Shown here in pieces: positions 7,720 through 17,483 of a stretch of 32,816 nt of DNA (within the stretch, counting starts at the first letter, position 1; every line of letters starts with the position of its first letter). Made by a program: the position numbers and the translations under genes. The stretch covers positions 1 to 32,816 of the IMG/VR virus record IMGVR_UViG_3300048836_000751. One strand, written 5' to 3'. Under the pieces are notes generated by a model. The model did not search any database and was not told where the DNA came from. It saw nothing but the letters and a program-made list of their open reading frames with translations. The stretch is from a virus.

Positions 7720-10700
7720 ATGGCGAACCGCATTTCCATCCTCGTCGCGCTCGAAGGGGCCGACGAGGGGCTCAAGCGCGCCATCACCTCGGCCGAGCGC
7801 AGCCTCGGCGGGTTCGGCTCCAGCGCCAAGACCGCAGGTGACAAGGCCGCTGCAGGGGTGGCCGAAGTCAAGGCCGGGATGAACGCCTTCGGCGATCAGG
7901 TCGCTAAGGCCAAGACGCAGTTGCTGGCCTTCCTGTCGATCAACTGGGCGGCAGGCAAGGTGCAGGAGATCGTCCAGATCGCCGACGCCTGGAACATGAT
8001 GTCCGCGCGCCTCAAGCTCGCCACCGCAGGCCAGCGCGAATACGCGGTCGCGCAGAAGGAGCTCTTCGCCATCGCGCAGCGCATCGGCGTACCGATCCAG
8101 GAAACCGCCACGCTCTACGGCAAGCTCCAGCAGGCCGTGCGGATGCTGGGTGGCGAGCAGAAGGATGCGCTATTGCTCACCGAGAGCATCTCGCAGGCGC
8201 TGCGCATCTCCGGCGCATCGGCCACCGAAGCGCAGTCGTCCCTGCTGCAGTTCGGTCAGGCCTTGGCCTCGGGCGTGCTGCGCGGCGAAGAATTCAACTC
8301 CGTCGTCGAGAACAGCCCGCGTCTGGCCAAGGCACTGGCCGACGGCCTGAACGTGCCCATCGGACGGCTGAGGAAGCTCGCCGAGGAAGGCCGCCTGACC
8401 GCCGACGTGGTGGTGAACGCCTTGATGAGCCAGAAGGACAAGCTGGCCGCCGAGTACGCGCAGTTGCCGGTGACCGTCAGCCAGGCCTTTACGCGCCTGT
8501 CGAACGCCTTCGGCCAGTGGATCAGCAAACTTGACGAATCGACCGGCTTCACCAAGAAGCTCGCCGAGGCGCTGACGTGGCTGTCGGAAAACCTGGACAC
8601 GGTGATGAAGTGGCTGGGGCGCATCGCCGAGGTCGGCCTCGCGGTGCTGGTCTACCGCCTGATCCCGGCGCTGATCATCGCGTGGCAGACGGCGGGCGCT
8701 GCGGCAGTGACGGCGGCCAGCACCACGGCGGCGGCGTGGGCGACGGCCAACCTGTCGCTCTCCAACGTCATCGCTACGGTCGGCAAGCTGCGCGTCGCCT
8801 TCGCCGTGCTCGGCGCGGCCATCATCGGCTGGGAGATCGGGACGTGGCTGTCCGAGAAGTTCGAGATCGTCCGCAAGGCGGGCATCTTCATGGTGCAGGT
8901 GCTGATGACAGGCATCGAGCAGCTGCGCTTCCGGTGGGAAGTGTTCTCCGCCATCTTCAGCTCCGACACCATCGCGGAAGCCACCAAGCGCCACGAGCAG
9001 CGGCTCGCGGAGATGAATCGCATCTTCGCCGAGATGTACGCCGACGCCGCCGAAGGCGCGAACGCGGCCAAGGGCGCGATGAACACCGCCGCGACCGCCG
9101 CCGAGGAGATCGCCAAGCGGCTCGAAGCCGTGCGCCAGGGCACGCAGGAAGCGGTCGGGCGCGGCATCGAGGCCGTTCACGCCGCGCTGGAAAAGCTCAA
9201 GTCGCGGCTGGGCGAGGTCGAACAGGCAGTGGGCAAGGCCCAAGGCGTGGTCAATGACGCCACCGCCAAGATGGCCGAGGCCTTCAAGGGGCTGACCTCC
9301 ATCGTCGAGGCCAGTCTCGCGCAGCAGGTGCAGGCGGTGAAGAACCGCTACGAGCAGGAGAAGGCGGAACTGGAACGCACCCAGCAGTCCGAAATCGCCA
9401 AGATCACCAAATCCACCCAGCTGCTCACCGAGGCGCTGACCCAGCAGGCGACCCTGCGCCGTCAGGCCACGACCGAGACGCTCGGCCTGATCGATCAGGA
9501 AACACAGGCACGCAAGGACGCCGCCGCCCGGCAAGGCCAGACCGAGGAAGAGCGACGCGCCAATGTGCAGCGGGTCGAGAACGACATCCTCGCCACCAAG
9601 CGTCAGACCTTGACGCAGGCGCTTTCCGAGTACCGCCAGCACATCGACGCGCTCAACGCCGAAGCCAACCGGCATCTGGCCGAAGTGCAGCGCATCGAGG
9701 AAGCCAAGCGCCAGTTGTCGATGTCCACGGAGGAGCGCATCCGCGACATCCGCCGTCAGGGCATGTCGGAGTATGAGGCCACCGAGGATCGCAAGCGCCA
9801 GATCACTGAGATGCAGGAGCAGGCGCGCCGGGCGCTGGCCAACGGCGAGTTGGAACTTGCCCGCCAGCTCGCGCAGAAGGCGATGGACATGGCCGCGCAG
9901 GTGGCCACCAACCAGACCAACGAGGCCAAGCGCGGCGAGGAAGCGCGCAAGCAGTCCGAACAGGCGGTGTCACAGGTCACGCAACTGGAAGCGCAGTCGC
10001 GTGAGGCCTACCGCAGGCAGGAATACCAGCAGGCCACCGATCTGATGCGGCAGGCCGATCAGTTGCGCGCCGAACTGGCGCAGAAGGCCAAGGACGCCGA
10101 TGCGCAGGCCGTGCAAGGCAAACAGGGCGTGCGCGACGCCATCGACCGCATCCGCCAGTCCGAGGAGATCCTCAACCAGACGCTGGACGCCGAAGCGAAG
10201 GCGCACCAGACGGCGGCACGCTCGGCGATCACCGCACGCGATGAGATTCAGCGCACGCTGACCGAGACCACACGCCAGATCGACGGCATCACCGCCAAGC
10301 TCAAGGACGGCTTGAAGGTCACGCTCGACGCCGACACCACGCGCTTCGACAAGGCCATCGCCGATCTGGACAAGGCCCTGGCGGAAAAGGAGTACCTGCT
10401 CCAGATCCAGGCCGACCTGCAGGAAGCGGAGAAGAAGCTCAAGGAATACGAGGCGCTGCTCAAGGAAGGCAAGACGCTGCCAGTCGAGGCCGATGTGTCC
10501 AAGGCGAAGGAAGCGCTGGACAAGCTCAAGGCCTACGCCGACCAGAACGCACAGTTCGAGCTGAAGGTGGCAACCGAGAAGGCGCAGGCGGCGATCACCA
10601 ATGTCGAGGGAATGATCAAGGCGCTGGATCGCATCCAGACCGAATCTCAGCATCAGGTGGCCAGCAACGTCGGCGCGGTTCGCGGGGAGATCGACAGCCT

Positions 10701-11769
10701 CAACGGGCGCAATACCTCCAGCACCCACACCATCTATGTGACCAAGGTGGAAACCAATGCCACGGGCGGACTGGTCGGTGGCGCGGGTGGTGGTGTCCGT
10801 CGCTTTGCCGACGGCGGCGCGGTGGCTCCGGCCTTTCCCCGGATGAGCGGTGGCTCGGTACCCGGCTCCGGCCACCACGACACCGTGCCGCGCACCTTGG
10901 ATGCCGGTGCCTTCGTGATCCGCAAGGCAGCCGTGCAGAAGTACGGCAGCGGCGCGCTCTCGCGGTTGGCCAGCGGGATCGCCCACTTTGCACGCGGCGG
11001 CCCGGTGGCAATGTTCGGTGGCGGCAAAACGCGCGATGCCGACCCGAACGACAAGCCGAGCAGACCCAAGAAGAACCGCGAGGCGTTCGAGGCGCTGAAG
11101 ATGATCGACCTCGGTCTGCAGGGTATGAACGAGTACACGAGCTGGCTGCAGTGGAACTACGGCGCATCGGTCAGCCTGGATATGCGCAGCAAGACGATGG
11201 ACAACTACGGCAAGCAGGCGCAGCAGGATCGCCGCACGCTGGAAGAGTTCATGAGCCGCAAGACGCTCACCGGCAACGAGCGCCAGAACCTCGAACGGAT
11301 CAAGCAAACGTGGCGCTCGGCGATGGCGCAGCCGCTGCTCTGGGGCAAAGACCTGGAGCGCGAGCTGATCGACTACATGGAGCAGAACCAGGGCGAGTAC
11401 TACCGGCGCGGCGGTTTGGCGAAATCCGACACCGTCCCGGCGATGCTCACCCCGGGTGAGTTCGTCGTGAACCGGCAGGCTGTCTCTCGCTACGGCACGG
11501 GCTTCTTCGAGTCCATCAACAACCTGAGCGCTCCGGCGCAGGCACTGGCCGGACGCGCGCTGGCAGGCATTCAGGGCTTTGCCTCGGGCGGTCTGGTGCA
11601 GCCCGCCAGCCGCAGCCTGCCGCGTCCGTCGCTGCCCGACAGCGCGCCGACGCGCACCGTACGCGTGGAGCTGTCCTCGGGGCAGCAGAAGGTCAACGCC
11701 ACCGTCGATGCACGAGACGAGTCTCGTCTGCTGCAACTGCTGGACGCTGCCCGCGCCCGCACTGCCTGA
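7720..11769 (+). CDS. Tail tape measure protein
   Basis: The 1349-residue protein is the longest in the window, as expected. Residues about 85-235 match the N-terminal tape-measure domain (ARLKLATAG, ETATLYGKLQQAV, ASGVLRGEEFNSVVEN, GLNVPIGRLRKLAEEG). Residues about 307-380 hold hydrophobic Ala-rich segments, probable membrane-inserting helices for DNA ejection. Residues about 430-1010 are a long Gln/Ala/Glu/Lys coiled coil. The C-terminus holds two copies of a Gly-rich module with DTVP-x-x-L-x-x-G-x-F-V (about 1038-1090 and 1227-1290). The protein sets tail length; at about 1.5 angstrom per residue the tail would be near 200 nm. No peptidase domain is visible. Confidence 0.95.
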   Translation: MANRISILVALEGADEGLKRAITSAERSLGGFGSSAKTAGDKAAAGVAEVKAGMNAFGDQVAKAKTQLLAFLSINWAAGKVQEIVQIADAWNMMSARLKLATAGQREYAVAQKELFAIAQRIGVPIQETATLYGKLQQAVRMLGGEQKDALLLTESISQALRISGASATEAQSSLLQFGQALASGVLRGEEFNSVVENSPRLAKALADGLNVPIGRLRKLAEEGRLTADVVVNALMSQKDKLAAEYAQLPVTVSQAFTRLSNAFGQWISKLDESTGFTKKLAEALTWLSENLDTVMKWLGRIAEVGLAVLVYRLIPALIIAWQTAGAAAVTAASTTAAAWATANLSLSNVIATVGKLRVAFAVLGAAIIGWEIGTWLSEKFEIVRKAGIFMVQVLMTGIEQLRFRWEVFSAIFSSDTIAEATKRHEQRLAEMNRIFAEMYADAAEGANAAKGAMNTAATAAEEIAKRLEAVRQGTQEAVGRGIEAVHAALEKLKSRLGEVEQAVGKAQGVVNDATAKMAEAFKGLTSIVEASLAQQVQAVKNRYEQEKAELERTQQSEIAKITKSTQLLTEALTQQATLRRQATTETLGLIDQETQARKDAAARQGQTEEERRANVQRVENDILATKRQTLTQALSEYRQHIDALNAEANRHLAEVQRIEEAKRQLSMSTEERIRDIRRQGMSEYEATEDRKRQITEMQEQARRALANGELELARQLAQKAMDMAAQVATNQTNEAKRGEEARKQSEQAVSQVTQLEAQSREAYRRQEYQQATDLMRQADQLRAELAQKAKDADAQAVQGKQGVRDAIDRIRQSEEILNQTLDAEAKAHQTAARSAITARDEIQRTLTETTRQIDGITAKLKDGLKVTLDADTTRFDKAIADLDKALAEKEYLLQIQADLQEAEKKLKEYEALLKEGKTLPVEADVSKAKEALDKLKAYADQNAQFELKVATEKAQAAITNVEGMIKALDRIQTESQHQVASNVGAVRGEIDSLNGRNTSSTHTIYVTKVETNATGGLVGGAGGGVRRFADGGAVAPAFPRMSGGSVPGSGHHDTVPRTLDAGAFVIRKAAVQKYGSGALSRLASGIAHFARGGPVAMFGGGKTRDADPNDKPSRPKKNREAFEALKMIDLGLQGMNEYTSWLQWNYGASVSLDMRSKTMDNYGKQAQQDRRTLEEFMSRKTLTGNERQNLERIKQTWRSAMAQPLLWGKDLERELIDYMEQNQGEYYRRGGLAKSDTVPAMLTPGEFVVNRQAVSRYGTGFFESINNLSAPAQALAGRALAGIQGFASGGLVQPASRSLPRPSLPDSAPTRTVRVELSSGQQKVNATVDARDESRLLQLLDAARARTA

Positions 11770-11779
11770 AGGTTTCCCG

Positions 11780-12187
11780 ATGCAACTGACGAACCTCGAA
11801 ACCGGGGTGGCTTCGCCATTGCCCGACGACTTGCTGTGGAGCGACGAGCACGCGTGGTCGCCCGCCGTGGCGGCCATGTCCTACCTCATCACGGGTGCCT
11901 TGTTGATCCAGTCCGCCACCCGGCAGGCCGGTCGCCCGATCACCCTGGTGGGCGCACCCGACATGGCGTGGGTGACGCGCGCCACGGTCGAGCAGTTGCG
12001 TGCGTGGGCGGCGATCCCGGTGGGCGGCACCACGGGCCGCTTCGAACTGAGCTTCACCGATGGCCGCGTCTTCACGGTCGCCTTCCGCCATCAGGAGGCC
12101 GCCATCGAAGCCGAACCCGTGCTGGGCATCCCGGCGCGATCCGGCTCCGACTTCTACCGCCTGACCCTTCGATTCCTGGAGATTTGA
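11780..12187 (+). CDS. Conserved tail-tip-region protein, unknown function (gpM-position)
   Basis: The 135-residue protein starts at ATG 11780, ten bases after the tape measure stop. The N-terminal half contains hydrophobic SYLITGALLIQS and PITLVGAPDMAWVTRATVEQL. The C-terminal half is beta-rich with ELSFTDGRVFTVAFRHQE and ends in LTLRFLEI. Its size and position directly after the tape measure parallel lambda gpM, a distal tail protein, but I see no diagnostic similarity. It probably sits at the tail tip, contacting the tape measure end or the tube. Confidence 0.6.
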   Translation: MQLTNLETGVASPLPDDLLWSDEHAWSPAVAAMSYLITGALLIQSATRQAGRPITLVGAPDMAWVTRATVEQLRAWAAIPVGGTTGRFELSFTDGRVFTVAFRHQEAAIEAEPVLGIPARSGSDFYRLTLRFLEI

Positions 12188-12188
12188 G

Positions 12189-15100
12189 ATGCCGATTCAA
12201 TCCGGCGATGTGAAGCTGCTGAAGTCCGCCGTGATGGCGGACGTGCCCGAAGGCGGCGGCGCACCCATGGGCCTCGTGATCCCCGATGGCGTGTCGAACG
12301 CGATCTTTCCGGACATCTCCGAGCTGGATCGCGCCGGAGGCCGCGTCAACCTGCGGAAGAGCTTCGTGCAGGTGGCCACCGACGACACCGACACCTACTT
12401 CGGGGCCAACGTCATCGTGGCCGAGCCGCCGCAGGACGCGCGCGTCAGCGTCACGCTGTTCTCCACCAAGAAGACCTTCGACACCCGCGAGCAGGCGCAG
12501 ACCCGCATCGAGGCCTACCTCAACAAGGGCCCCGAGTGGGCGGGCTATCTGTTCGAGAACCACATCGCGGGCCAGCGCGTCGTGCAGTTGTTCCAGCGCC
12601 CGAGCGACGCCGTGCCCAACGTCGGTCAGACCCTCGTCCTGATCGAGAACGAAGGCCTGCCGACGCAGAAGGAGCAGTACATCCGCGCCACCGCCGTTTC
12701 GGTGGTCGAGCGCAGCTTCACCTATAACACCGACCAGGACTACAAGGCAGCGGTGGTCACCGTCGCCATCAGCGACGCGCTGCGCTTCGACTTCACTGGT
12801 TCACCTGCGACTCGCACCTTCACGCGCGCCAACAACAGCACCAAGGTACGCGACACGGTGGTGGCCGACGCGGGCACCTACGTCGGCGTGGTGCCGCTCA
12901 CCCAAGCCGCCAATGTGGGCGACTTCACCCTCAAGGGCGCGTCCATCTACACGCAGCTCGTGCCCAGCGCGCAGACCGAGACGCCGATCTCGTTCGTGCC
13001 ACCCTACGCCGCAGCGGGGTTGCCGGTGCCGGGTGCGGCACCCGTGAGTTACACGGCCAGCCACGCCTGGAACACCACCCTCAAGTTCAACTTGCCGGGC
13101 GGCTGCCTGCCGGGGTCGCTGTCCATCGTCACTGACGGCGTCACGATCTTCGACGACGCGGGCTTGCTCAAGACCGCCAGCGGCACGCTGGGCACCATCG
13201 ACTACGCCAACGGCATCCTGAGCCTGAACTCCGGCGCGATGTCCAACAGCAAGGCCATCACCTACACGCCCGCCGCGCAGTTGCAGCGCGCGCCACAAAG
13301 CTCGGAGATCGCGGTCACGCCGGAGTCGCGCAGCCAGTCCTACGTCGGCAGCGTGAACCCGGTACCGCAGCCCGGCACGTTGTCGATCAGCTACATGGCG
13401 CAGGGCCGCTGGTACGTGCTGTCGGATGGCGGCAACGGCTCGCTCAAGGGGCTGGACGCCAGCTACGGCGCGGGCACCTTCAACAAGAACACCGGGGCCT
13501 TCGTGGTGACGCTGGGCGCTCTGCCCGACGTGGGCTCGTCCCTGATCCTGACCTGGAACGTGCCGACGCAGGAAACGCAGCAGCCGACCGCCGCCCTGAA
13601 GGCGTCCCAGGCCTTGCTGCTAGCTCCGCCCGAAGGCAAGAGTGTGCAGCCGGGAACGCTCACCATCACCTGGCCGCACGAGAGCGGCACCGGCACGCGC
13701 ACGGCATCTGCCACCACGTCTGGCGAGCTCAGTGGAGCCGCCACCGGCAATCTGAACGTCGCGCAGAACCTCCTGAGCTTCGCACCCAACGTTCTGCCGC
13801 CGGTCGGCGCGCTACTTACGGTGGACTACGTCGCGGGCCCCAAGCAGGAAGACAGCTTCGCGCACCCCTCGCGCGACGGTCAGGGCAAGGTGCCGGTGAC
13901 CGCGACCCTGAGCTCCATCGAGCCGGGTTCACTCGAAGTCGAGTGGAACACCCTGACCGACACCGCTGTGCTCGGGGTCTACACGCTGCAACAGATCCAG
14001 GCGATGGGGCTGGGCCTGTGGAACCTCGTCGATCCCACGCAATACGCCCGAGACGATGGTGCGGGCAACGTTCTGCGCTCCGGCATCGTCATCGGCACCG
14101 TCGACTACGCCACCGGGGCGGTGCAGTTCCAGCCCGACGTCACCCTCAAGATTCCAAGCCCGGTTTATGGCGCTCAGCGCCTGGGCTGGGCGACGGGCGT
14201 GGGCCAGATGTTCCGCCTCAACTACGGCGGCATCAACTACGTGGACGCGCCGTCGATGTATCCCAACGACGAGTCCGGCTACGTCAAGCTGCGCTACAAC
14301 AGCGCGGGCTCGACCAGCAACCACAGCGAGACGTTCGCGTTCAGCCCCTCGTTCCGGCTGGTGCCGGGCGTGAACGCTCAGGTGGTGACTGGCACGGTGC
14401 TGCTGGCCATCGCAGGCAGCCAGCCCTGGGGTGACAACGGTCAGGGCACGCTGCGCGAATTCACGCCCAGCGGCTGGGTCACGCGCGGCAGCATCAACTA
14501 CCTCTCGGGCGCGGTCACGCTCAGCTCGTGGTCGGCGGGCGCGGCCAACAGCATCACACGCGCCAGTTGCGTGACCACCGTGGGCGAGAACATCTCCAGC
14601 GAGTACGTATTCCGCACCGGTGCCGCGCCACTGCGCCCGGGTTCGATGTCGATCCAGTTCGCCCGTGCCGTGGGTGGCACGCAGACCGTGACGGCAGGTA
14701 TCGACGGCGCGATCAGCGCGTCCGGCGTCAGCGGCAACGTCGACTACGACACTGGTCTCGTGCGGGTGCGCTTTGGGACCGTGGTCACGGCGGCGGGCAA
14801 TGAGAGCGAACCGTGGTTCGACGCCGAGAACGTTCGCCAAGATGGCACGATCTTCCGGCCGGAGCCGGTGGCAGCAAGCAGCCTGCGTTACAGCGCGGTG
14901 GCCTACAGCTATCTGCCCCTGGACGCGGCGCTGCTGGGCATCGACCCCGTGCGCCTGCCAAGCGACGGTCGGGTGCCGATCTTCCGACCGGGCGGCTTTG
15001 CGGTGGTGGGCCATACCGGACGCATCACGGCGTCGGTCAGCAACGGCCAGACCATCGATGCGGGCCGCGTGCGCCTGTCGCGCATTCGCGTGGTCGGCAA

Positions 15101-15797
15101 CGACGGCGTGGTGATCCACACCGGCTACGTCACCGATCTGGAAGCGGGCACCGTCACCTTCACCGACGTGACCGGCTACAGCCAGCCCGTGACCGTGGAG
15201 CACCGCATCGAGGACATGGCCGTGGTGCGCGATGTTCAGATCAACGGCGAGATCAGCTTCACGCGCCCGCTCACGCACGCCTATCCGCTGGCCAGTCCCG
15301 GCGATCCCGTCTCCGGCAGCTTCGTTTCCAGCGCGCTGGTGGCCGGAGATCTGTTCGCCCGCGTGAACATCGTGTTCGACCAGAGCACCTGGAACGGCGG
15401 CTGGTCGGATGAGATGGTGGGCAGCGCCGCGACGGCCACCTTCAACCACACGCAGTACCCGATCACGGTCACCAATCGCGGGGCGCTCACCGAACGCTGG
15501 GTGGTGCGGATGACCAACAGCACCTCGTTCGAGGTCATCGGCGAGAACGTCGGCGTGATCGCCACTGGCAACACCAGCGCCGATTGCGCCCCCAACAACC
15601 CGGCGACCGGCGTGCCGTACTTCGTCCTTCCTGCGCTCGGATGGGGCAATGGCTGGGCCACCGGCAACGTGCTGCGCTTCAACACCATCGGCAGTCAGTT
15701 TCCGGTGTGGGTGGTGCGCACCGTCCAGCAGGGCCCGGAGTCCGTACCCGACGACCACTTCACGTTGCTGATTCGCGGCGACGTCGACACCCCTTGA
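12189..15797 (+). CDS. Large tail-tip/virion structural protein with tandem beta-sandwich repeats
   Basis: The 1202-residue protein is of unknown exact role. The N-terminal 250 residues are a mixed domain (GGRVNLRKSFVQVATDDTDTYFGANVIV). From about 305 to 860 there are about six repeating units built on P-G-S/T-L/M-S/T-I ... G-x-L/V-G-x-x-D-Y-x-T/N-G-x-V/L, starting near residues 305, 393, 487, 577, 736 and 815. The C-terminal part continues as beta-rich domains ending WVVRTVQQGPESVPDDHFTLLIRGD. There is no catalytic motif, and no signal or membrane segment. Such tandem folds suit an extended tail fibre or tip stalk. It is compact in the late operon, two bases after the previous stop. Confidence 0.7.
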   Translation: MPIQSGDVKLLKSAVMADVPEGGGAPMGLVIPDGVSNAIFPDISELDRAGGRVNLRKSFVQVATDDTDTYFGANVIVAEPPQDARVSVTLFSTKKTFDTREQAQTRIEAYLNKGPEWAGYLFENHIAGQRVVQLFQRPSDAVPNVGQTLVLIENEGLPTQKEQYIRATAVSVVERSFTYNTDQDYKAAVVTVAISDALRFDFTGSPATRTFTRANNSTKVRDTVVADAGTYVGVVPLTQAANVGDFTLKGASIYTQLVPSAQTETPISFVPPYAAAGLPVPGAAPVSYTASHAWNTTLKFNLPGGCLPGSLSIVTDGVTIFDDAGLLKTASGTLGTIDYANGILSLNSGAMSNSKAITYTPAAQLQRAPQSSEIAVTPESRSQSYVGSVNPVPQPGTLSISYMAQGRWYVLSDGGNGSLKGLDASYGAGTFNKNTGAFVVTLGALPDVGSSLILTWNVPTQETQQPTAALKASQALLLAPPEGKSVQPGTLTITWPHESGTGTRTASATTSGELSGAATGNLNVAQNLLSFAPNVLPPVGALLTVDYVAGPKQEDSFAHPSRDGQGKVPVTATLSSIEPGSLEVEWNTLTDTAVLGVYTLQQIQAMGLGLWNLVDPTQYARDDGAGNVLRSGIVIGTVDYATGAVQFQPDVTLKIPSPVYGAQRLGWATGVGQMFRLNYGGINYVDAPSMYPNDESGYVKLRYNSAGSTSNHSETFAFSPSFRLVPGVNAQVVTGTVLLAIAGSQPWGDNGQGTLREFTPSGWVTRGSINYLSGAVTLSSWSAGAANSITRASCVTTVGENISSEYVFRTGAAPLRPGSMSIQFARAVGGTQTVTAGIDGAISASGVSGNVDYDTGLVRVRFGTVVTAAGNESEPWFDAENVRQDGTIFRPEPVAASSLRYSAVAYSYLPLDAALLGIDPVRLPSDGRVPIFRPGGFAVVGHTGRITASVSNGQTIDAGRVRLSRIRVVGNDGVVIHTGYVTDLEAGTVTFTDVTGYSQPVTVEHRIEDMAVVRDVQINGEISFTRPLTHAYPLASPGDPVSGSFVSSALVAGDLFARVNIVFDQSTWNGGWSDEMVGSAATATFNHTQYPITVTNRGALTERWVVRMTNSTSFEVIGENVGVIATGNTSADCAPNNPATGVPYFVLPALGWGNGWATGNVLRFNTIGSQFPVWVVRTVQQGPESVPDDHFTLLIRGDVDTP

Positions 15798-15815
15798 CCA
15801 GAAGGAATCAATTCA

Positions 15816-17087
15816 ATGGCTGACCTCACCGTCAAATACTTCAACAGCGGCATGACCGGCGCGCCGCAGATCTCCAACAACTGGGGCGATCTGGTGACGA
15901 TGCTCGATGCCTGCCTCGTCAACGGCTTCGCCCTCAAGGCCATCGATACGCTGACCTGTGTCGATGGCGTGGCGACCGCCACCATCAGCGCGGGCCACGC
16001 CTACCGGCCCGAGCAGGTGGTCGAGATCGCCGGGGCCGACCAGCCCGAGTACAACGGCGAGGTGAGGGTCATCGCCGCCACCGCGACCAGCTTCACGTTT
16101 GCGGTGACCGGCACGCCCCTGTCGCCCGCGACCAGCGCCGCCAGCCTCTCGGCAAAGGTCGCACCGCTGGGCTGGGTGAAGGCGTTCGCGGGAACGAACA
16201 AGGCCGCGTACCGCAGTCAGAACCCGGCATCGCCGCAGAACCTGCTGCTGATCGACGACAGCCTCAAGACTCCCGGCTACACGACGACGTGGGCGAAGTG
16301 GGCCAACGTTGGCATCGTCGAAGAGCTGTCGGACATCGACACCATCGTCGGCGCGCAGGCCCCGTTTGATCCGAGCAGCCCGACGAAGAACTGGGTACAA
16401 GTGCAGGCCAACCAGTGGGGTTGGTACAAGTGGTACCGAGCCCGCACCAGCGGTTACGACAACTCAGGCGATGGGGGTGGAGGCAACCGCAACTGGGTAC
16501 TGATCGGCGATGACCGCCTGTTCTACCTGTTCTGCACCAATCAAGCTGGATACAACTGGTACGGGCGCAACGGCTACTGCTTTGGCGACATCACGAGCTT
16601 CAAGCCAGCCGACGACTACGCCACGGTGCTCGCCGCCGACGACATCTACTGGAGCAACAACAGCGCGGGTCACATGAGCTATCCAGGGCAGTACAACGGC
16701 TACGGTCTGACCCAGTCTCTCGAATTCACCGCCAAGGTGCTCTTACGCAATCACACTCAGCTCGGCAACCCGGTGCGCTTCGGGCTGACTTCCCTGAACA
16801 CCAACAACAGCCAGCAGGTCTGCGGACGCGGGCCGATGCCGTTTCCGAACGGACCGGACTACAGCCTTTGGCTGCTGCCGACCTATGTGCGCGAGGAATC
16901 TGGCCATATGCGTGGCCTGATGCCAGGGATGTTGTGGATGCCGCAGGATCGTCCGTATTCCGATCAGACCATCGTCGACAACGTCGTCGGGCAGACGGGC
17001 AGGAAATTCCTGCTGGTCAGGACGCAGTACAGCTCGGAAACCGAAGGCGCACAGATCGCATTTGACATCACCGGGCCGTGGAGGTGA
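15816..17087 (+). CDS. Tail-tip/receptor-interaction protein, unknown family
   Basis: The 423-residue protein starts at ATG 15816 after GAAGGAA. Residues 1-130 are a beta-rich attachment domain (TVKYFNSGMTG at the start, ISAGHAYRPEQVVEIAG, SFTFAVTGTPLS). Residues about 180-423 are rich in Trp, Tyr and Asn (KNWVQVQANQWGWYKWYRART, GYNWYGRNGYCFGD) with cysteines near 240, 256 and 330, and end DITGPWR. This aromatic-rich, secreted-lectin-like composition suits an outward-facing receptor-binding or fibre-tip protein, but the family is not recognised. No reverse transcriptase is nearby, so a retroelement-diversified protein is not supported. Confidence 0.55.
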   Translation: MADLTVKYFNSGMTGAPQISNNWGDLVTMLDACLVNGFALKAIDTLTCVDGVATATISAGHAYRPEQVVEIAGADQPEYNGEVRVIAATATSFTFAVTGTPLSPATSAASLSAKVAPLGWVKAFAGTNKAAYRSQNPASPQNLLLIDDSLKTPGYTTTWAKWANVGIVEELSDIDTIVGAQAPFDPSSPTKNWVQVQANQWGWYKWYRARTSGYDNSGDGGGGNRNWVLIGDDRLFYLFCTNQAGYNWYGRNGYCFGDITSFKPADDYATVLAADDIYWSNNSAGHMSYPGQYNGYGLTQSLEFTAKVLLRNHTQLGNPVRFGLTSLNTNNSQQVCGRGPMPFPNGPDYSLWLLPTYVREESGHMRGLMPGMLWMPQDRPYSDQTIVDNVVGQTGRKFLLVRTQYSSETEGAQIAFDITGPWR

Positions 17088-17090
17088 GCC

Positions 17091-17483
17091 GTGGCAGACG
17101 AGAACGTGTTTGTCGCGCCGCTGCAGCGATTCCACAGCCCAAACTCCGAGCAATGGAGCCAGCCGGGCAGCCACCCGCGCCAGTATCGAGGCCTGGCCAG
17201 CGCACGCCGGGACATCCATTTCGGCGGCAACGGTCAGATCACCGGCACCGTCAAGGAGAAGGGCCAGCCCGACCAGCCCCTCGTGCGGGAAGTGCTGCTC
17301 TACAGCGAGAACACCCACGCCCTGGTGGCGAGTACGTGGTCACAGGCCGACGGTACGTACCGCTTCGAGCACATCGACCCTCAGCAGCGCTACACCGTGA
17401 TCAGCACCGACTACCTGCAGCTGTACCGCGCGGTGATCGCGGACAACCTCCGGCCGCTCATTCCAGAGGACTTGATGCCATGA
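17091..17483 (+). CDS. Small tail protein with carboxypeptidase-regulatory-like beta-sandwich
   Basis: The 130-residue protein starts at GTG 17091, three bases after the previous stop. Residues about 48-105 read GQITGTVKEKG, then VREVLLYSENTHALVASTWSQADGTYRFEHI, then RYTVIST: the pattern of a CarboxypepD_reg/Cna-B-type prealbumin-like fold (G-x-V, then S-x-x-D-G-x-Y-x-F). Such domains occur on phage tail proteins and bind surface glycans or strengthen fibres. Stop overlaps the next start (ATGA). Confidence 0.6.
   Translation: MADENVFVAPLQRFHSPNSEQWSQPGSHPRQYRGLASARRDIHFGGNGQITGTVKEKGQPDQPLVREVLLYSENTHALVASTWSQADGTYRFEHIDPQQRYTVISTDYLQLYRAVIADNLRPLIPEDLMP

Noticed and set aside
9970-11877. 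635-codon open frame on the - strand opposite the tape measure
   Set aside because: Leu/Gly/Arg-rich shadow; sense strand has clear tape-measure features.
13929-15758. 609-codon open frame on the - strand opposite the 1202-residue tail protein
   Set aside because: Product is Arg/Gly/His/Ala-rich with no domain; a typical shadow in GC-rich DNA opposite a well-supported gene.
15816-17087. Variable receptor-binding protein of a diversity-generating retroelement
   Set aside because: Aromatic-rich C-terminus invites the idea, but no reverse transcriptase, template repeat or accessory gene exists in the window.
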